The position numbers and the translations under genes were made by a program. From positions 25,685-89,684 of the forward strand of contig CAIQOV010000002.1 in the NCBI GenBank assembly GCA_903873585.1: a stretch of 64,000 nt of DNA, given 5' to 3'. Numbering within the stretch: position 1 is the stretch's first letter; each line of letters opens with the position of its first letter. Positions 50,369-60,625 of the stretch are shown here, one piece after another. The notes below the pieces were generated by a model that worked only from the letters and a program-made list of their open reading frames with translations, was not told where the DNA came from and did not search any database. The stretch comes from an uncultured Rhodobacterales bacterium. GTDB lineage: Bacteria > Pseudomonadota > Alphaproteobacteria > Rhodobacterales > Rhodobacteraceae.

Positions 50369-51283
50369 TTAAGCGTTCACGGGCAGGCCAGCGGCACCGC
50401 CGTTGTCTGTTACCCATTGGGCATTGGTCTTGATGCCGCCCAAGGGGAAGAAATGCACCTGTTCGATGTTAAAGCCCGGCGTTGCGGCTTTGTGCGCGGC
50501 CAATTCGCCGGCCACTTCGGTGGGTTCATAGGGCAGCAAAAGCTTGGTCACATCCATCGCGCGCTTTTGCAGCACGCGCAGTGACGGGCCAACACCGCAA
50601 GCGATGGCGAATTTGATCAGGGTTTGCAGCTTGGCGGGGCCTGCAATGCCGATGTGGATGGGCATGGAAATGCCCGCATCCGACAGTGTGTTGGCCCAAG
50701 CAATCACCGGATCGGCTTCAAAGCAAAACTGGGTGGCGATGGCGAATTTGGCGTCTGACGTGTTGGCAAAGGCCTGTTTCCACGCCAAAGCCTGCATGAT
50801 CACAGCGTCACCGCCGTCTTTGTCGATGTCTTTGTTGCCTTCGGGGTGGCCTGCCACGTGCAAACGGTCAAACCCGTTAAACAACCCGCTTTCCAAAAGC
50901 TGCATCGAGGACTGATAATCGCCGTGCGGGGTGGTTACACCGCCCGCCAGCAGCAAAGCCTGACGCACGTTGGCTTCGCCTTGATAGCGCGCGATCCAGT
51001 CGGCCAGCGTGGCTTTGTCTTTGATGATGCGCGCGGGGAAGTGCGGCATCACGTCAAAGCCTTCGCCCGCAATGCGCTTGGCGGTGGCGACCATGTCTTC
51101 AATCGGCGTGCCCTCGATATGGGCGACGTAGACGCGCGTGCCTTTGGGCAGGATGGCGCGGAAATCTTCGATCTTTTCGGCGGTGCGCGGCATCACCTCG
51201 ATCGAGTAGCCTTGCAGAAAGGCTTCCAGTTCGGCGGCGGTGGAGGCTGGGGCCGCATCGCGGCGAAAGTTGAACAGGGCCAT
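50369..51283 (-). CDS. Methylenetetrahydrofolate reductase family protein
   Basis: FLQGYSIEVMPRTAEKIEDFRAILPKGTRVYVAHIEG ... FDRLHVAGHPEGNKDID ... TQFCFEADPVIAWANTLSDAGISMPIHIGIAGPA. Confidence 0.85.
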   Translation of the reverse strand: MALFNFRRDAAPASTAAELEAFLQGYSIEVMPRTAEKIEDFRAILPKGTRVYVAHIEGTPIEDMVATAKRIAGEGFDVMPHFPARIIKDKATLADWIARYQGEANVRQALLLAGGVTTPHGDYQSSMQLLESGLFNGFDRLHVAGHPEGNKDIDKDGGDAVIMQALAWKQAFANTSDAKFAIATQFCFEADPVIAWANTLSDAGISMPIHIGIAGPAKLQTLIKFAIACGVGPSLRVLQKRAMDVTKLLLPYEPTEVAGELAAHKAATPGFNIEQVHFFPLGGIKTNAQWVTDNGGAAGLPVNA

Positions 51284-51298
51284 GTGATGTCCTTTGCG

Positions 51299-51601
51299 TC
51301 AGGCGTTTGCCCAGCCGTCAGCGGCGATGAGGGATTTAAGGCGTTCGGTGTCGTAGCTGGCTTCGATTTTGGCGGCTTCAGCTTGGGCCACCTCCATCTG
51401 CTCACCTTCGACAGGGAAAGGATCAGCTTTGCGCCATTCGGCCAAATAAGCATCGGCATCCTTGGCGCCGATCTTCATAGCGCAGCGGTCGATGGCCTGT
51501 TCGAAGCGTTCGGTCAGCTTGACCTTGGCCCCCGTGCGGCCCTTGCCGACGATGATCTGGGCGGGGATGTCGCGCCAGTAAACGATGGTAACGTCGGGCA
51601 T
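51299..51601 (-). CDS. 'Virulence factor' family protein (PF13769-type)
   Basis: MPDVTIVYWRDIPAQIIVGKGRTGAKVKLTERFEQAIDRCAMKIGAKDADAYLAEWRK; operon with MTHFR-like genes. Confidence 0.78.
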   Translation of the reverse strand: MPDVTIVYWRDIPAQIIVGKGRTGAKVKLTERFEQAIDRCAMKIGAKDADAYLAEWRKADPFPVEGEQMEVAQAEAAKIEASYDTERLKSLIAADGWANA

Positions 51602-51847
51602 GGGTGTGATTCCGCCATTAGGGTGTCGCGCCCTGTTTAGCGCCAATTTGCGACAGACGATGCCGGATTTCGACATCAGACGGTGTGGATGCGACGGGGG
51701 GATGCGCCCTGACGCCTATCGCTGCAATGCGGGCTTGAGCATGGCAGGCATCGGGGCTAGAAATAGGGTAACCATAGATGGAGGGCGGCGATGGCGCCCC
51801 AGCGTCCCCGGGGGGCGGACGCAAGCGAGCATAAGGTAGAGCCTGTC

Positions 51848-52927
51848 ATGGGCGCCCTTTTGCCGGAAATGTCTGCTCCCTTACCGACCGGATCCGGTCA
51901 GCTTTATGCTGCGCTGGATTTGGGAACAAATTCGTGCCGAATGCTGATTGCCCAACCCAAGGGCAGTCAGTTTCTGGTCGTGGACAGCTTTTCAAAGACC
52001 GTGCAACTGGGTGCGGGCTTGGAAGCGTCAGGCAAATTGTCGCGCGCTTCGATGAACCGCACGATTCAGGCGCTGCGGATTTGCGAAAAGAAGATCGAAA
52101 AGCACGGTGTCGGGCGGATGCGCTTGGTTGCGACGGAAGCCTGTCGTCGCGCTAGCAATTCCAAAGAGTTCATCAAGCAAGTGCGGCGCGAAACCGGCCT
52201 GACGATTGAAATCATCGGTTCCGAAGAAGAGGCGCGCCTTGCGGTGATTTCTTGCGCGCCTTTGGTGCGCGCCGGGTCAGAGCAGCTTTTGATCGTCGAC
52301 ATTGGCGGGGGGTCGACCGAACTGGTCTGGATCGACCTGTCACAGGTTGATCCGGCGGATCGGTCAAAGTCGATCATGCGGCTGTCATCTGGGTTTGACC
52401 GGCAGGGCTTGGGCGATGCGCGGGTGGTGGATTGGATCTCGGTGCCCTTGGGTGTGGCCACGCTGAAAGATCAGTTCATTGATGTCGAAGACGACTCGGC
52501 GCGCTTTGCGCTGATGTCGTGGTTCTTTGAAGAAAGCCTTGCAACCTTTTCGCCTGCCACAGTGGCCCAACCGCGCAAGGGGTTCCAGATCATCGGCACC
52601 TCGGGCACGGTCACAACGGTTGCCGCCTCGTTCTTGGGGCTGCGGCGCTATGATCGGGCAAAGGTTGATGGCTTGGTGATGTCTTCTGACCAAATCGACC
52701 TTGTCATCCGCGAGTATTTAGCCCTTGGTCCGGAAGGACGCAGGACAGACCCGCGCATCGGGCGTGATCGGCATACGTTGATCATGTCAGGTGCGGCCAT
52801 CTTGCAGGCCCTGATGCGCATTTGGCCCACCGATCAGCTTTCTGTAGCCGATCGCGGCCTGCGCGAGGGGCTGTTATACGCACAAATGACCGCCGATGGC
52901 GTGTTAGGAGACGGACCTTTTGCATGA
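51848..52927 (+). CDS. ppx: Ppx/GppA phosphatase family protein
   Basis: [18 protein letters not shown] ... [11 protein letters not shown] ... [12 protein letters not shown]; upstream ATG/GTG starts possible (ORF opens 51791). Confidence 0.9.
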   Translation: MGALLPEMSAPLPTGSGQLYAALDLGTNSCRMLIAQPKGSQFLVVDSFSKTVQLGAGLEASGKLSRASMNRTIQALRICEKKIEKHGVGRMRLVATEACRRASNSKEFIKQVRRETGLTIEIIGSEEEARLAVISCAPLVRAGSEQLLIVDIGGGSTELVWIDLSQVDPADRSKSIMRLSSGFDRQGLGDARVVDWISVPLGVATLKDQFIDVEDDSARFALMSWFFEESLATFSPATVAQPRKGFQIIGTSGTVTTVAASFLGLRRYDRAKVDGLVMSSDQIDLVIREYLALGPEGRRTDPRIGRDRHTLIMSGAAILQALMRIWPTDQLSVADRGLREGLLYAQMTADGVLGDGPFA

Positions 52928-53664
52928 CTGAAACAAATGACTCCGGCCGTGGGCGGCGCGATCTGCGCATTAAGGTCAAGACGGCCAAGGGCAGAAAACT
53001 GTCCTCGACCCTCTGGCTGGAACGGCAGTTGAATGATCCATACGTCACCAAAGCCAAGCGCGAGGGGTATCGCGGGCGCGCGGCTTATAAGATCATGGAG
53101 CTTGATGATAAATACGGCTTCTTAAAACCCGGTGCGCGCGTGGTTGATTTGGGCTGCGCGCCCGGCGGATGGTGCCAGATTGCGGTGCCGCGCGTGAATG
53201 CTTTGGGCGAAAAGGCCAATAAACCGATTGGCACGGTTCTGGGCATTGACCTGCAAGAGATTGAGCCGATTGCGGGCTGCGAATTGCATCAGTTGGATTT
53301 TCTGGCCGACGATGCTGATGCGCTGGTGAAGGGCTGGTTGGGCGGTAAGGCCGATGTGGTGATGTCTGACATGGCGGCGTCAGCTTCGGGGCATAAGGGC
53401 ACCGACCACTTGCGCATCATCGCCTTGGTCGAGGCGGCCTTGGCCTTTGCCTTTGACGTTCTGGAAGAAGACGGCACTTTTGTCGCCAAGGTTTTGGCGG
53501 GCGGGGCGGAATTGCAGATGCAAAACCAGCTTAAGAAAGCCTTTCGCAAGGTGGCCAATGTGAAGCCGCCCGCCAGTCGCGCTGATTCGTCAGAAAAGTT
53601 TGTCGTGGCGCAGGGGTTTCGCGGGTTGAAGATGACCGACGATGGCGACCCGCGCGATTCCTAA
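52924..53664 (+). CDS. rlmE: 23S rRNA (uridine(2552)-2'-O)-methyltransferase
   Basis: [59 protein letters not shown]. Confidence 0.96.
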   Translation: MTETNDSGRGRRDLRIKVKTAKGRKLSSTLWLERQLNDPYVTKAKREGYRGRAAYKIMELDDKYGFLKPGARVVDLGCAPGGWCQIAVPRVNALGEKANKPIGTVLGIDLQEIEPIAGCELHQLDFLADDADALVKGWLGGKADVVMSDMAASASGHKGTDHLRIIALVEAALAFAFDVLEEDGTFVAKVLAGGAELQMQNQLKKAFRKVANVKPPASRADSSEKFVVAQGFRGLKMTDDGDPRDS

Positions 53665-53685
53665 CGCTTTGGCCTGACCGAGCAA

Positions 53686-53718
53686 AAAGAAAGGGCACCG
53701 AAAGGTGCCCTTTTCTTT
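53686..53718. terminator. Bidirectional Rho-independent terminator between rlmE and the ycbK-like gene
   Basis: AAAGAAA-GGGCACC-GAAA-GGTGCCC-TTTTCTTT. Confidence 0.9.
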
Positions 53719-53734
53719 GCGATCTTAACCTAGA

Positions 53735-54304
53735 TCAACCCGCCCAAGTGCGAACAGGGCCACAGTCCATATGTACGAAATTGGAGTGGTAATAATGCCC
53801 GACACCGCCTGCGGCACAAGCCTCTGCCGCTTTGGCCATTTGCTTGACGCTGCGCGATTTCAAACGCAAGTCAGCGGCCATCCCTTGAATATGCAGGGAG
53901 TTCTTCGCCACACCGTGCGATTCTGACCGCAACATGGCGTTGGTTTTTGGCGTCCGGTAGCCAGACAGCAGCATGTAGGGTTCTTTAACATCCAGCAAAT
54001 GATGCGTTGCTGCGATGATGTCCATATTGTGCGGGTTCATCGCGATAGAGGAATCAACCCGAAGGTCGCGCATGAAGTGGCTGATTTCTTTGACAACCTC
54101 TGGGATATATTCGCCATCAACCCAATAAATCGCGTTAACGGACTCCCCCGAGCGGCCCGAATACATATGCACACGGCGCACATCACCTGCGCCTTTCAAC
54201 AGACCTGCGGCTTTGGAAAACGTGGGGGCGGCAACAACGGTGGCAGCGGCAAAAATGCGCAGCAAACTGCGCCGCGACAGACCTGCGTTTTCCGTTTGCA
54301 TCAT
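53735..54304 (-). CDS. YcbK-like DUF882 (peptidase M15A family) protein with Tat signal
   Basis: SRRSLLRIFAAATVVAAPTFSKA; ...LLSGYRTPKTNAMLRSESHGVAKNSLHIQGMAADLRL... VGHYYHSNFVHMDCGPVRTW. Confidence 0.9.
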   Translation of the reverse strand: MMQTENAGLSRRSLLRIFAAATVVAAPTFSKAAGLLKGAGDVRRVHMYSGRSGESVNAIYWVDGEYIPEVVKEISHFMRDLRVDSSIAMNPHNMDIIAATHHLLDVKEPYMLLSGYRTPKTNAMLRSESHGVAKNSLHIQGMAADLRLKSRSVKQMAKAAEACAAGGVGHYYHSNFVHMDCGPVRTWAG

Positions 54305-54652
54305 CTTTTAGCCCGTCCTGTTGTCGTGCCCATTCTGGTCTTGAGGCGGCATCTAGATCGTGTCGTTCTCAAAGCGCTTAACTTTAATGACACATGTTTG
54401 CATTTGGCCCAACACTGAATGCGGGCCTGATCACGGGGGGGGATGCAAATCGGCAAGATTTCGCTGAACGGGGTGGCAAAATTCCGCCAGAGTGCCGATT
54501 TTTCGGCTATGTGGCCTTTCTGCGACAGGTTGAAAATTCTCGCGTTCTGCGACTTGGGTTGGTTTGCAACGAAGGGCAAGTTCGGCTAGGTTTCGGAAAC
54601 TTAAGTGAAAAGCACGGCTGCCCGCGAAAATTTGCGGCGTAAAGGATCAAGG

Positions 54653-56245
54653 ATGCAAATGGGTGCTGTAAACCGCCGGACCGCGCTTGGCTTGATGAGT
54701 TCGGGCTTGGCCTTGGGGCTTGGATTAACCCCTGCGGTGGCGGCGTTGAATGTCTTGTCCGCCGTGCCAACCGATGATCCTGTGATCGCAAAGTTCTACG
54801 CTGATCGGGGATTTGCCACGTTGTGGACAGGTCAGGGCGATGGCGCACGCCGCAGGGCCGCCTTGCAAGCCTTTGATACTGCAACAGATCACGGCCTACC
54901 CGTGCGGCGTTATGATGCCAAAGCCCTGCGTGCGGAATTTGCGGCCGCCCAGACAGAGGCTGACCTTGGCAGGCTTGAAATTGCCATGACCACCGCTCTT
55001 TTGGCCTTTGCGCGCGATATGTCTTCGGGGGCGTTAGAGCCGATCAAGATTGACGACGGTATCAAGCGCAAGATCCTGCGCCCCGATCCGGCAGCGATTC
55101 TTGCACAGGCCGATGCGGCGGGGTTCGCGGCATGGTTGCGCGGGCTGGTGCCCTCAACTTCGGTTTATAGCCGCCTTATGGCCGAAAAGTTTGCGCTGGA
55201 AGCGCGGGTTGCAGCAGGCGGCTATGGCCCGACTTTGACAGCGGTTGAAATAAAGGCTGACGCCGCCACCGCAGATATTATTGCGCTGCGCGACCGGCTG
55301 ATTGCGCTGGGGTATCTTGACCGCTCGTTCACGCAAACCTTTGACGCCACCTTGCAAGCGGCCGTGCAGCGGTTTCAGGCGAACAACGGCATCTCGCCTG
55401 ACGGGGTGGTGGGCAAGGGCACTTTGGCCGCACTCAACGCCTCGGCGGAAGATCATCTGAAATCGGTGATCGTGGCGATGGAACGCCTGCGCTGGATGGG
55501 CAACGCTGATCTTGGCGCGCGCCATATCTGGGTCAATCAACCCGATTTCACAGCCAAGGTGTTTGACAACGGCGCTGTGACATTTGACACCCGTGTGGTG
55601 ATTGGCAAAATCGGGCATGACACCCAAAGCCCCGAATTTTCCGACTTGATGGAGTTTTTGGTCGTCAATCCGACATGGTCGGTGCCGCGCTCTATTGTCG
55701 TCAAAGAATATCTGCCGCAATTCCAAAAAGACCCGACAGCGGAATCGCAACTGCAACTGTTGGACCCTGATGGCAACATCGTTGCGCGCAATTCGGTGAA
55801 TTTCGCGGCCTTCACACCGGAAAACTTCCCCTATGCGCTGCGCCAACCCCCCGAAGAGGGCAACGCTTTGGGCAAGGTGAAGTTCATGTTTCCTAACCCC
55901 TACAACATCTATTTGCATGACACGCCCACCAAGTCGCTGTTCGCCAAAGATGTGCGCGCCTTTAGCCACGGCTGCATTCGGGTCGGATCGCCCTTTGATC
56001 TGGCCTATTTTCTGCTGGCGCGGCAAAGCAATGATCCCAAAGCGCTGTTTGAAAGCTATCTCAACACCGGCACGGAATCGGTGCTGAACCTTGATCAAGC
56101 GGTGCCGGTGCATCTGGTGTATTTCACCGCTTGGCCGGATGATCAGGGGCGCATGGGGTTTCGACGCGATATCTACAGGCGCGATGCGGCCCTATTTGCA
56201 GCGCTTGCCGATGCGGGCGTGACCCTTGCGGGCGTTCAAAGCTAA
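54653..56245 (+). CDS. L,D-transpeptidase YcbB-like (peptidoglycan-binding + YkuD)
   Basis: Tat-like MGAVNRRTALGLMSSGLALGLG; PG-binding FQANNGISPDGVVGKGTLAALN; YkuD HDTPTKSLFAKDVRAFSHGCIRV. Confidence 0.92.
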   Translation: MQMGAVNRRTALGLMSSGLALGLGLTPAVAALNVLSAVPTDDPVIAKFYADRGFATLWTGQGDGARRRAALQAFDTATDHGLPVRRYDAKALRAEFAAAQTEADLGRLEIAMTTALLAFARDMSSGALEPIKIDDGIKRKILRPDPAAILAQADAAGFAAWLRGLVPSTSVYSRLMAEKFALEARVAAGGYGPTLTAVEIKADAATADIIALRDRLIALGYLDRSFTQTFDATLQAAVQRFQANNGISPDGVVGKGTLAALNASAEDHLKSVIVAMERLRWMGNADLGARHIWVNQPDFTAKVFDNGAVTFDTRVVIGKIGHDTQSPEFSDLMEFLVVNPTWSVPRSIVVKEYLPQFQKDPTAESQLQLLDPDGNIVARNSVNFAAFTPENFPYALRQPPEEGNALGKVKFMFPNPYNIYLHDTPTKSLFAKDVRAFSHGCIRVGSPFDLAYFLLARQSNDPKALFESYLNTGTESVLNLDQAVPVHLVYFTAWPDDQGRMGFRRDIYRRDAALFAALADAGVTLAGVQS

Positions 56246-56270
56246 CCACTCGTTTTTGACGGAGGCTGAT

Positions 56271-57368
56271 TTGGCCCATAGTATTGCCACGATTGCTGCC
56301 GCCATCGGTGCGCCCTTTGAAGGGGCGGGCGATTTGCTGGTGGAAGGGGCGGCAGAGCCGGCCTTTGCCACGGCAGATCAACTGGCGCTGGCGACAAACC
56401 CGACATATGCGCAAGGTCTGGCCCAAGGGCAGGCGCGCGCCGCTTTGCTGTGGCCGGGCGCGGATTGGCGCGCCTTGGGGTTGCAAGCGGCGATCTTTGC
56501 GCCGCGGGGGCGTTTGGCTATGGCGGGTTTGACGCGCACGCTGGATGCGGGGCCAGCGATTGCGGCGGGGATTCATGCGATGACGGCGGTTGACGCTTCG
56601 GCCCAAGTGGGGGCGGGGGCGGCGATTGGGCCGTTTGTCAGCATTGGCGCGGGGGCGATCATCGGGGCACGCGCACGGATTGCGGGGCATGTGTCGATCG
56701 GGGCAGGGGCGGTGATCGGGTGTGATGCGCTGATTTTGGAAGGTGTGAAGATCGGCGCGCGGGTGGTGATTGGCGACAGGGTGATCTTGCAACCGGGCTG
56801 TGTGATCGGCTCTGACGGGTTTTCTTTTGTGACGCCCGAGATTTCGGGGGTTGAGGAAATTCGCACAACCTTAGGGATTCGCAGCGAAATTCGCCGCCAA
56901 GAATGGCACCGCATCCATTCGCTTGGCGCCGTTACATTGGGCGATGATGTCGAGGTGGGGGCGAATACCTGCATCGACCGTGGCACGATCCGGTCAACCA
57001 AGATCGGCAATCGCACCAAGATCGACAATCTGGCCCATATCGCCCACAACGTTGAAGTTGGCGAAGATTGCCTGATTTGTGGCATGGTCGGGCTGGCAGG
57101 GTCCGCCCGCATTGGCAACCGTGTGGTGCTGGCGGGGCAATGTGGCGTTAGCGACAATCTGACCGTGGGCGATGATGTGATCGCTGGGGCTGCGACCAAG
57201 ATCATGACCAGTGCGCCCGCAGGGCGGGTGCTGCTGGGCTATCCGGCGCTGAAAATGGATAAAAACATCGAGTTGCAAAAGGCCCTGCGCCGTTTGCCGC
57301 GCCTATCGCTGCGCGTGGGGGCACTGGAACAGCGCCTTGGCGCATCAGCCCCCCAAGACGAAGAGTAA
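56271..57368 (+). CDS. lpxD: UDP-3-O-(3-hydroxyacyl)glucosamine N-acyltransferase
   Basis: Left-handed beta-helix hexapeptides; apparent TTG start at 56271 preceded by GGAGG (56261), giving MAHSIATIAAAIGAPFEG; ORF-track start 56226 overlaps the upstream gene. Confidence 0.92.
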   Translation: MAHSIATIAAAIGAPFEGAGDLLVEGAAEPAFATADQLALATNPTYAQGLAQGQARAALLWPGADWRALGLQAAIFAPRGRLAMAGLTRTLDAGPAIAAGIHAMTAVDASAQVGAGAAIGPFVSIGAGAIIGARARIAGHVSIGAGAVIGCDALILEGVKIGARVVIGDRVILQPGCVIGSDGFSFVTPEISGVEEIRTTLGIRSEIRRQEWHRIHSLGAVTLGDDVEVGANTCIDRGTIRSTKIGNRTKIDNLAHIAHNVEVGEDCLICGMVGLAGSARIGNRVVLAGQCGVSDNLTVGDDVIAGAATKIMTSAPAGRVLLGYPALKMDKNIELQKALRRLPRLSLRVGALEQRLGASAPQDEE

Positions 57369-57402
57369 CGCCGCGCCCCTTTCAGCGCGCGGCGCGGTCG
57401 GA

Positions 57403-58029
57403 TTATTGCTTGATCTTGGCGGCCGCATCCACCAGCGCCTGATGGCCTGCGGTAAAGCCCTTCAGCGCGATTTTCACCACAACGGTTTTATCGGGGGCTG
57501 CGGCTGGCACCACGGTCATCACGGCTTCCGTGCCGGCTTCCATCGCCGTCACATCTTCGGCGGTGAAGCCCACTTTGGCCACGCAGCCGTTCACCGTGCA
57601 ATAAGAAAACGGATACAACTTGGCCGTGCCCGCATCCACGCCAAGGCGCAAATTCGCGGTGAGCAGGGTTTCCAGCGGGGCCAAAACCGTAGCGCCCATC
57701 GCGGCTTTAGAACCTGCTGGCAGCACGAAGAAGCTGATCTCTGACACCGGATTGCCGGTGTCGTCTTTCAGCATCTGGTACAACTGGCACGGATCACCGC
57801 CGTCAGGCTTTTTCACGCAGCGTTGTTCCCAGCCGTCAAAAGTGGCCGCCAGATAGACTTTGCCCAGCTCTGCCGTGTCACGATCGGGCATGCCGTCAGG
57901 CACGCCCATGGAAACGCCGTCTGCGGGGGCTGTGGCAGGGGCGGTTTGTGCCACAGCCGGTAAAGAAGCGCCCAAAAGGGCGGCGGAAAGGCCAAGCCCC
58001 ATAGCTAGGCGAAAGAGAGTGCGGGTCAT
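57403..58029 (-). CDS. Invasion-associated locus B (IalB) family protein
   Basis: Signal peptide; FDGWEQRCVKKPDGGDPCQLYQMLKDDTGNPVSEISFFVLP ... YCTVNGCVAKVGFTAEDV. Confidence 0.85.
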   Translation of the reverse strand: MTRTLFRLAMGLGLSAALLGASLPAVAQTAPATAPADGVSMGVPDGMPDRDTAELGKVYLAATFDGWEQRCVKKPDGGDPCQLYQMLKDDTGNPVSEISFFVLPAGSKAAMGATVLAPLETLLTANLRLGVDAGTAKLYPFSYCTVNGCVAKVGFTAEDVTAMEAGTEAVMTVVPAAAPDKTVVVKIALKGFTAGHQALVDAAAKIKQ

Positions 58030-58365
58030 ATCAAAGTCCTTGAACGTGCGTCATTGTGTCAGTCTGCGCGTGCCATAGCACAGGGCGATCTGGCCGTCAG
58101 GTCACAATTCGTTGTCAGGCGGCGCAAGGCAAAAGCTTGCCAGCCCCAAAGAAAAAAGGGCCGACCAGCGACCCTTTTTCCGGTATTTTTTTGCTCCCTG
58201 TCGGACTGGCCGACTTATTCTCAAAATCGTATGACTGTTTCACAGCACCGTCAACACACATTTGTAACGAAAGGTGCCAAACCCGTGCAGTTGGGCCTTA
58301 ACCTTCTGGATTTGCGGCTTCATCTTGGCGAAAATACGCAAACACGCTTGGTGCCAAACGCCCGC

Positions 58366-59670
58366 CTACAGTTTACGCACCTTTAACCGCGTCAGGCGGT
58401 TTTCGCGGCGGGTGACCACTTCAAAGCGAAAGCCGTGAAAGCTGAAGGCTTGGCCTTGGGCGGGAATCATCTGCGCTTCATGGATGACCAAGCCTGCCAC
58501 GGTGTTCGCCTCGTCATCGGGCAGCGCCCAATCGGTGGCGCGGTTCAGGTCGCGGATCGTCATGGCCCCTTCGACCAGATAACTGCCATCGTCAGCCTTT
58601 TTCAGCGCGTTGGATTTGTCGACAAGATCGAATTCGTCGGTGATCTCGCCCACGATTTCTTCCAGAATATCTTCCAGCGTGATCAGCCCTTGCAATGTGC
58701 CGTATTCATCCACCACCAGCGCGAAATGGGTGCGCCGCTTAAGAAATTCGCGCATTTGTTCATCAAGCGTGGTGGTGTCGGGGATGAAATAGGGTTTCAT
58801 CGCCACTTTCACCACATCCAGCGCGGCCATGGCTTGGGCATGGGTTTCATGGATATGGCTTAGGCGTTCCACTTCGCGCAGCAGGTCTTTGGCGTGGATC
58901 ACGCCCAGAATGTTTTCATCGCTGCCCCGGTACACCGGCAGGCGAGAGTGGGAGGAGGCCAGCACCAAGCTGACAATCTCTTCGGGGGCCAGATTGGCAT
59001 CGACCATCTCAGTCTCACGGCGGTGGCGCATGATTTCATCCACCGTGCGGTCGGCCAGATCAAGCGCGCCAAGCAAGCGGTCGCGGTCTTCTTTTTCCAC
59101 CGCACCTTCGGAATGGCCCAAAGAAATTGCGCCCGCGATTTCTTCGCGCAGCGCAAGGATATGGCGGTTTGGGTCAGCACGCAGCCCGAAGACGCGCAAG
59201 ATCAGCCGCACAAAGGCGCGCACCGTGGTGACGATGGGGGTGAACAGCGTGATCAGCAGTTTCACCCCAGGGCCGACCAAGATGGCCACCGGAACCGGTG
59301 AGATGATCGCCACGGTTTTGGGCAACACTTCGGCAAAAACCAAAACCAGCACCGTCACCATGACTGTGGCAATCGCAACACCTTTTGATCCGAACAGATC
59401 GGTCAACAGCGCCGTGGTCAAAGCCGCCGACAGGATGTTGGCGATGTTGTTGCCCAAAAGCAGCGCGCCGATCATCCGCTCGCTGTCATCTGTCACGGCC
59501 AGTGCTGCCTTAGCCCCGCGTGATCCTTTATCGGCCTGCGCTTTGAGCACCCCACGAGAGGCCGCCGTCAGCGCCGTTTCTGATCCCGAAAAAAAGGCCG
59601 AGATCAGCAAAAGCGCTGTCACGGCCAAGGCGGTCAGCACAACCGATGCGTGGGCAAGGATCCAGTCCAT
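58366..59670 (-). CDS. HlyC/CorC-family (CNNM + CBS + CorC_HlyC) transporter-like protein
   Basis: LLISAFFSGSETALTAASRGVLKAQADKG; CBS pair; DEYGTLQGLITLEDILEEIVGEITDEFD. Confidence 0.93.
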   Translation of the reverse strand: MDWILAHASVVLTALAVTALLLISAFFSGSETALTAASRGVLKAQADKGSRGAKAALAVTDDSERMIGALLLGNNIANILSAALTTALLTDLFGSKGVAIATVMVTVLVLVFAEVLPKTVAIISPVPVAILVGPGVKLLITLFTPIVTTVRAFVRLILRVFGLRADPNRHILALREEIAGAISLGHSEGAVEKEDRDRLLGALDLADRTVDEIMRHRRETEMVDANLAPEEIVSLVLASSHSRLPVYRGSDENILGVIHAKDLLREVERLSHIHETHAQAMAALDVVKVAMKPYFIPDTTTLDEQMREFLKRRTHFALVVDEYGTLQGLITLEDILEEIVGEITDEFDLVDKSNALKKADDGSYLVEGAMTIRDLNRATDWALPDDEANTVAGLVIHEAQMIPAQGQAFSFHGFRFEVVTRRENRLTRLKVRKL

Positions 59671-59676
59671 TTATCT

Positions 59677-60612
59677 TCACGTCTTTCTGGTTTGGGCCAA
59701 AGGGTGGTGGTTTAGCACCAAGTCTTTCAAATGGTCTTCTAGCACATGGGTATAAATCTCGGTCGAGGAAAGATCGGCATGGCCCAAAAGCGTTTGAATA
59801 ACCCGCAAATCGGCCCCGTTTGCCAAAAGATGCGTCGCAAAAGCGTGGCGCAGCACGTGGGGTGAGACTTGGGCCGGATCAAGCCCCGCCGTCAGCGCCA
59901 TGGCTTTGACCAGCCCGAAGAATTGCTGCCGTGTCAGGTGGCCGTCAGCGCCCGATCCGGGGAACAGGTAGCGGTTGGCGGGTTTTCCGGCCAAGCGTGC
60001 TTGATCTTCATCGGCATCGCGCAGGGTTAGCCATGCGGTGATCCCCTCTCGGGCGGGGTCTGACAGGGGGGCCATGCGGTCTTTGTTGCCCTTGCCCTTG
60101 ACCAGAATCATCTTCGGCGCACCGCGCACGGCGGCCATGGGCAGGGTGACAAGTTCGCTTACGCGCAAGCCGGTGGCGTAAAGCAGTTCCATCAGCAGCG
60201 TGTTGCGCTGCCGTTCGCGGGCGGTGTGGCCCGTGGCGCGCGCCGCGTTCAGCAGGCGCAGCACATCGTCTTGCGACAGGTTTTTGGGCAGATGGCGCGT
60301 GGCCCCTGGACCGGTGATTTGCAAAGCCGGATTGTCGGCGCGCCAGCCTTCTTCAAAGGCAAAGCGGTAAAGCTGACGAATAGAGGATAACCGCCGTGCG
60401 CGCGTGCTTTGTGACAGCCCCTCTGCCGCGCAGCGCAGCAGATAGGTTTCGACATCGGCGCGACTGGCTTGCGACAATGCGGTGGGGGCAAGAAACGCGG
60501 CAAAGGCCAACAGATCGCGCCCATAGGCCAGTTGAGTATTGTGCGCCGCACTGTGTTCGGCGGCTTGTGCCTGCAAAAAGGTTGAAATCCAGCGGTGACT
60601 CTCGTCTGCCAT
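59677..60612 (-). CDS. xerD: Site-specific tyrosine recombinase XerD
   Basis: ELLYATGLRVSELVTL, SPHVLRHAFATHLLANGADLRVIQTLLGHADLSSTEIYTHV. Confidence 0.93.
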   Translation of the reverse strand: MADESHRWISTFLQAQAAEHSAAHNTQLAYGRDLLAFAAFLAPTALSQASRADVETYLLRCAAEGLSQSTRARRLSSIRQLYRFAFEEGWRADNPALQITGPGATRHLPKNLSQDDVLRLLNAARATGHTARERQRNTLLMELLYATGLRVSELVTLPMAAVRGAPKMILVKGKGNKDRMAPLSDPAREGITAWLTLRDADEDQARLAGKPANRYLFPGSGADGHLTRQQFFGLVKAMALTAGLDPAQVSPHVLRHAFATHLLANGADLRVIQTLLGHADLSSTEIYTHVLEDHLKDLVLNHHPLAQTRKT

Positions 60613-60625
60613 CAGCACAGGCCCA

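Noticed and set aside
57403-58029. Virulence role for the IalB-like protein
   Set aside because: IalB-domain proteins are common in free-living alphaproteobacteria; the family name alone does not support pathogenicity.
59677-60612. XerD as a marker of a prophage or genomic island
   Set aside because: Sequence and context (between CorC-like and aroK region) fit the housekeeping chromosome-dimer recombinase; no phage genes nearby.
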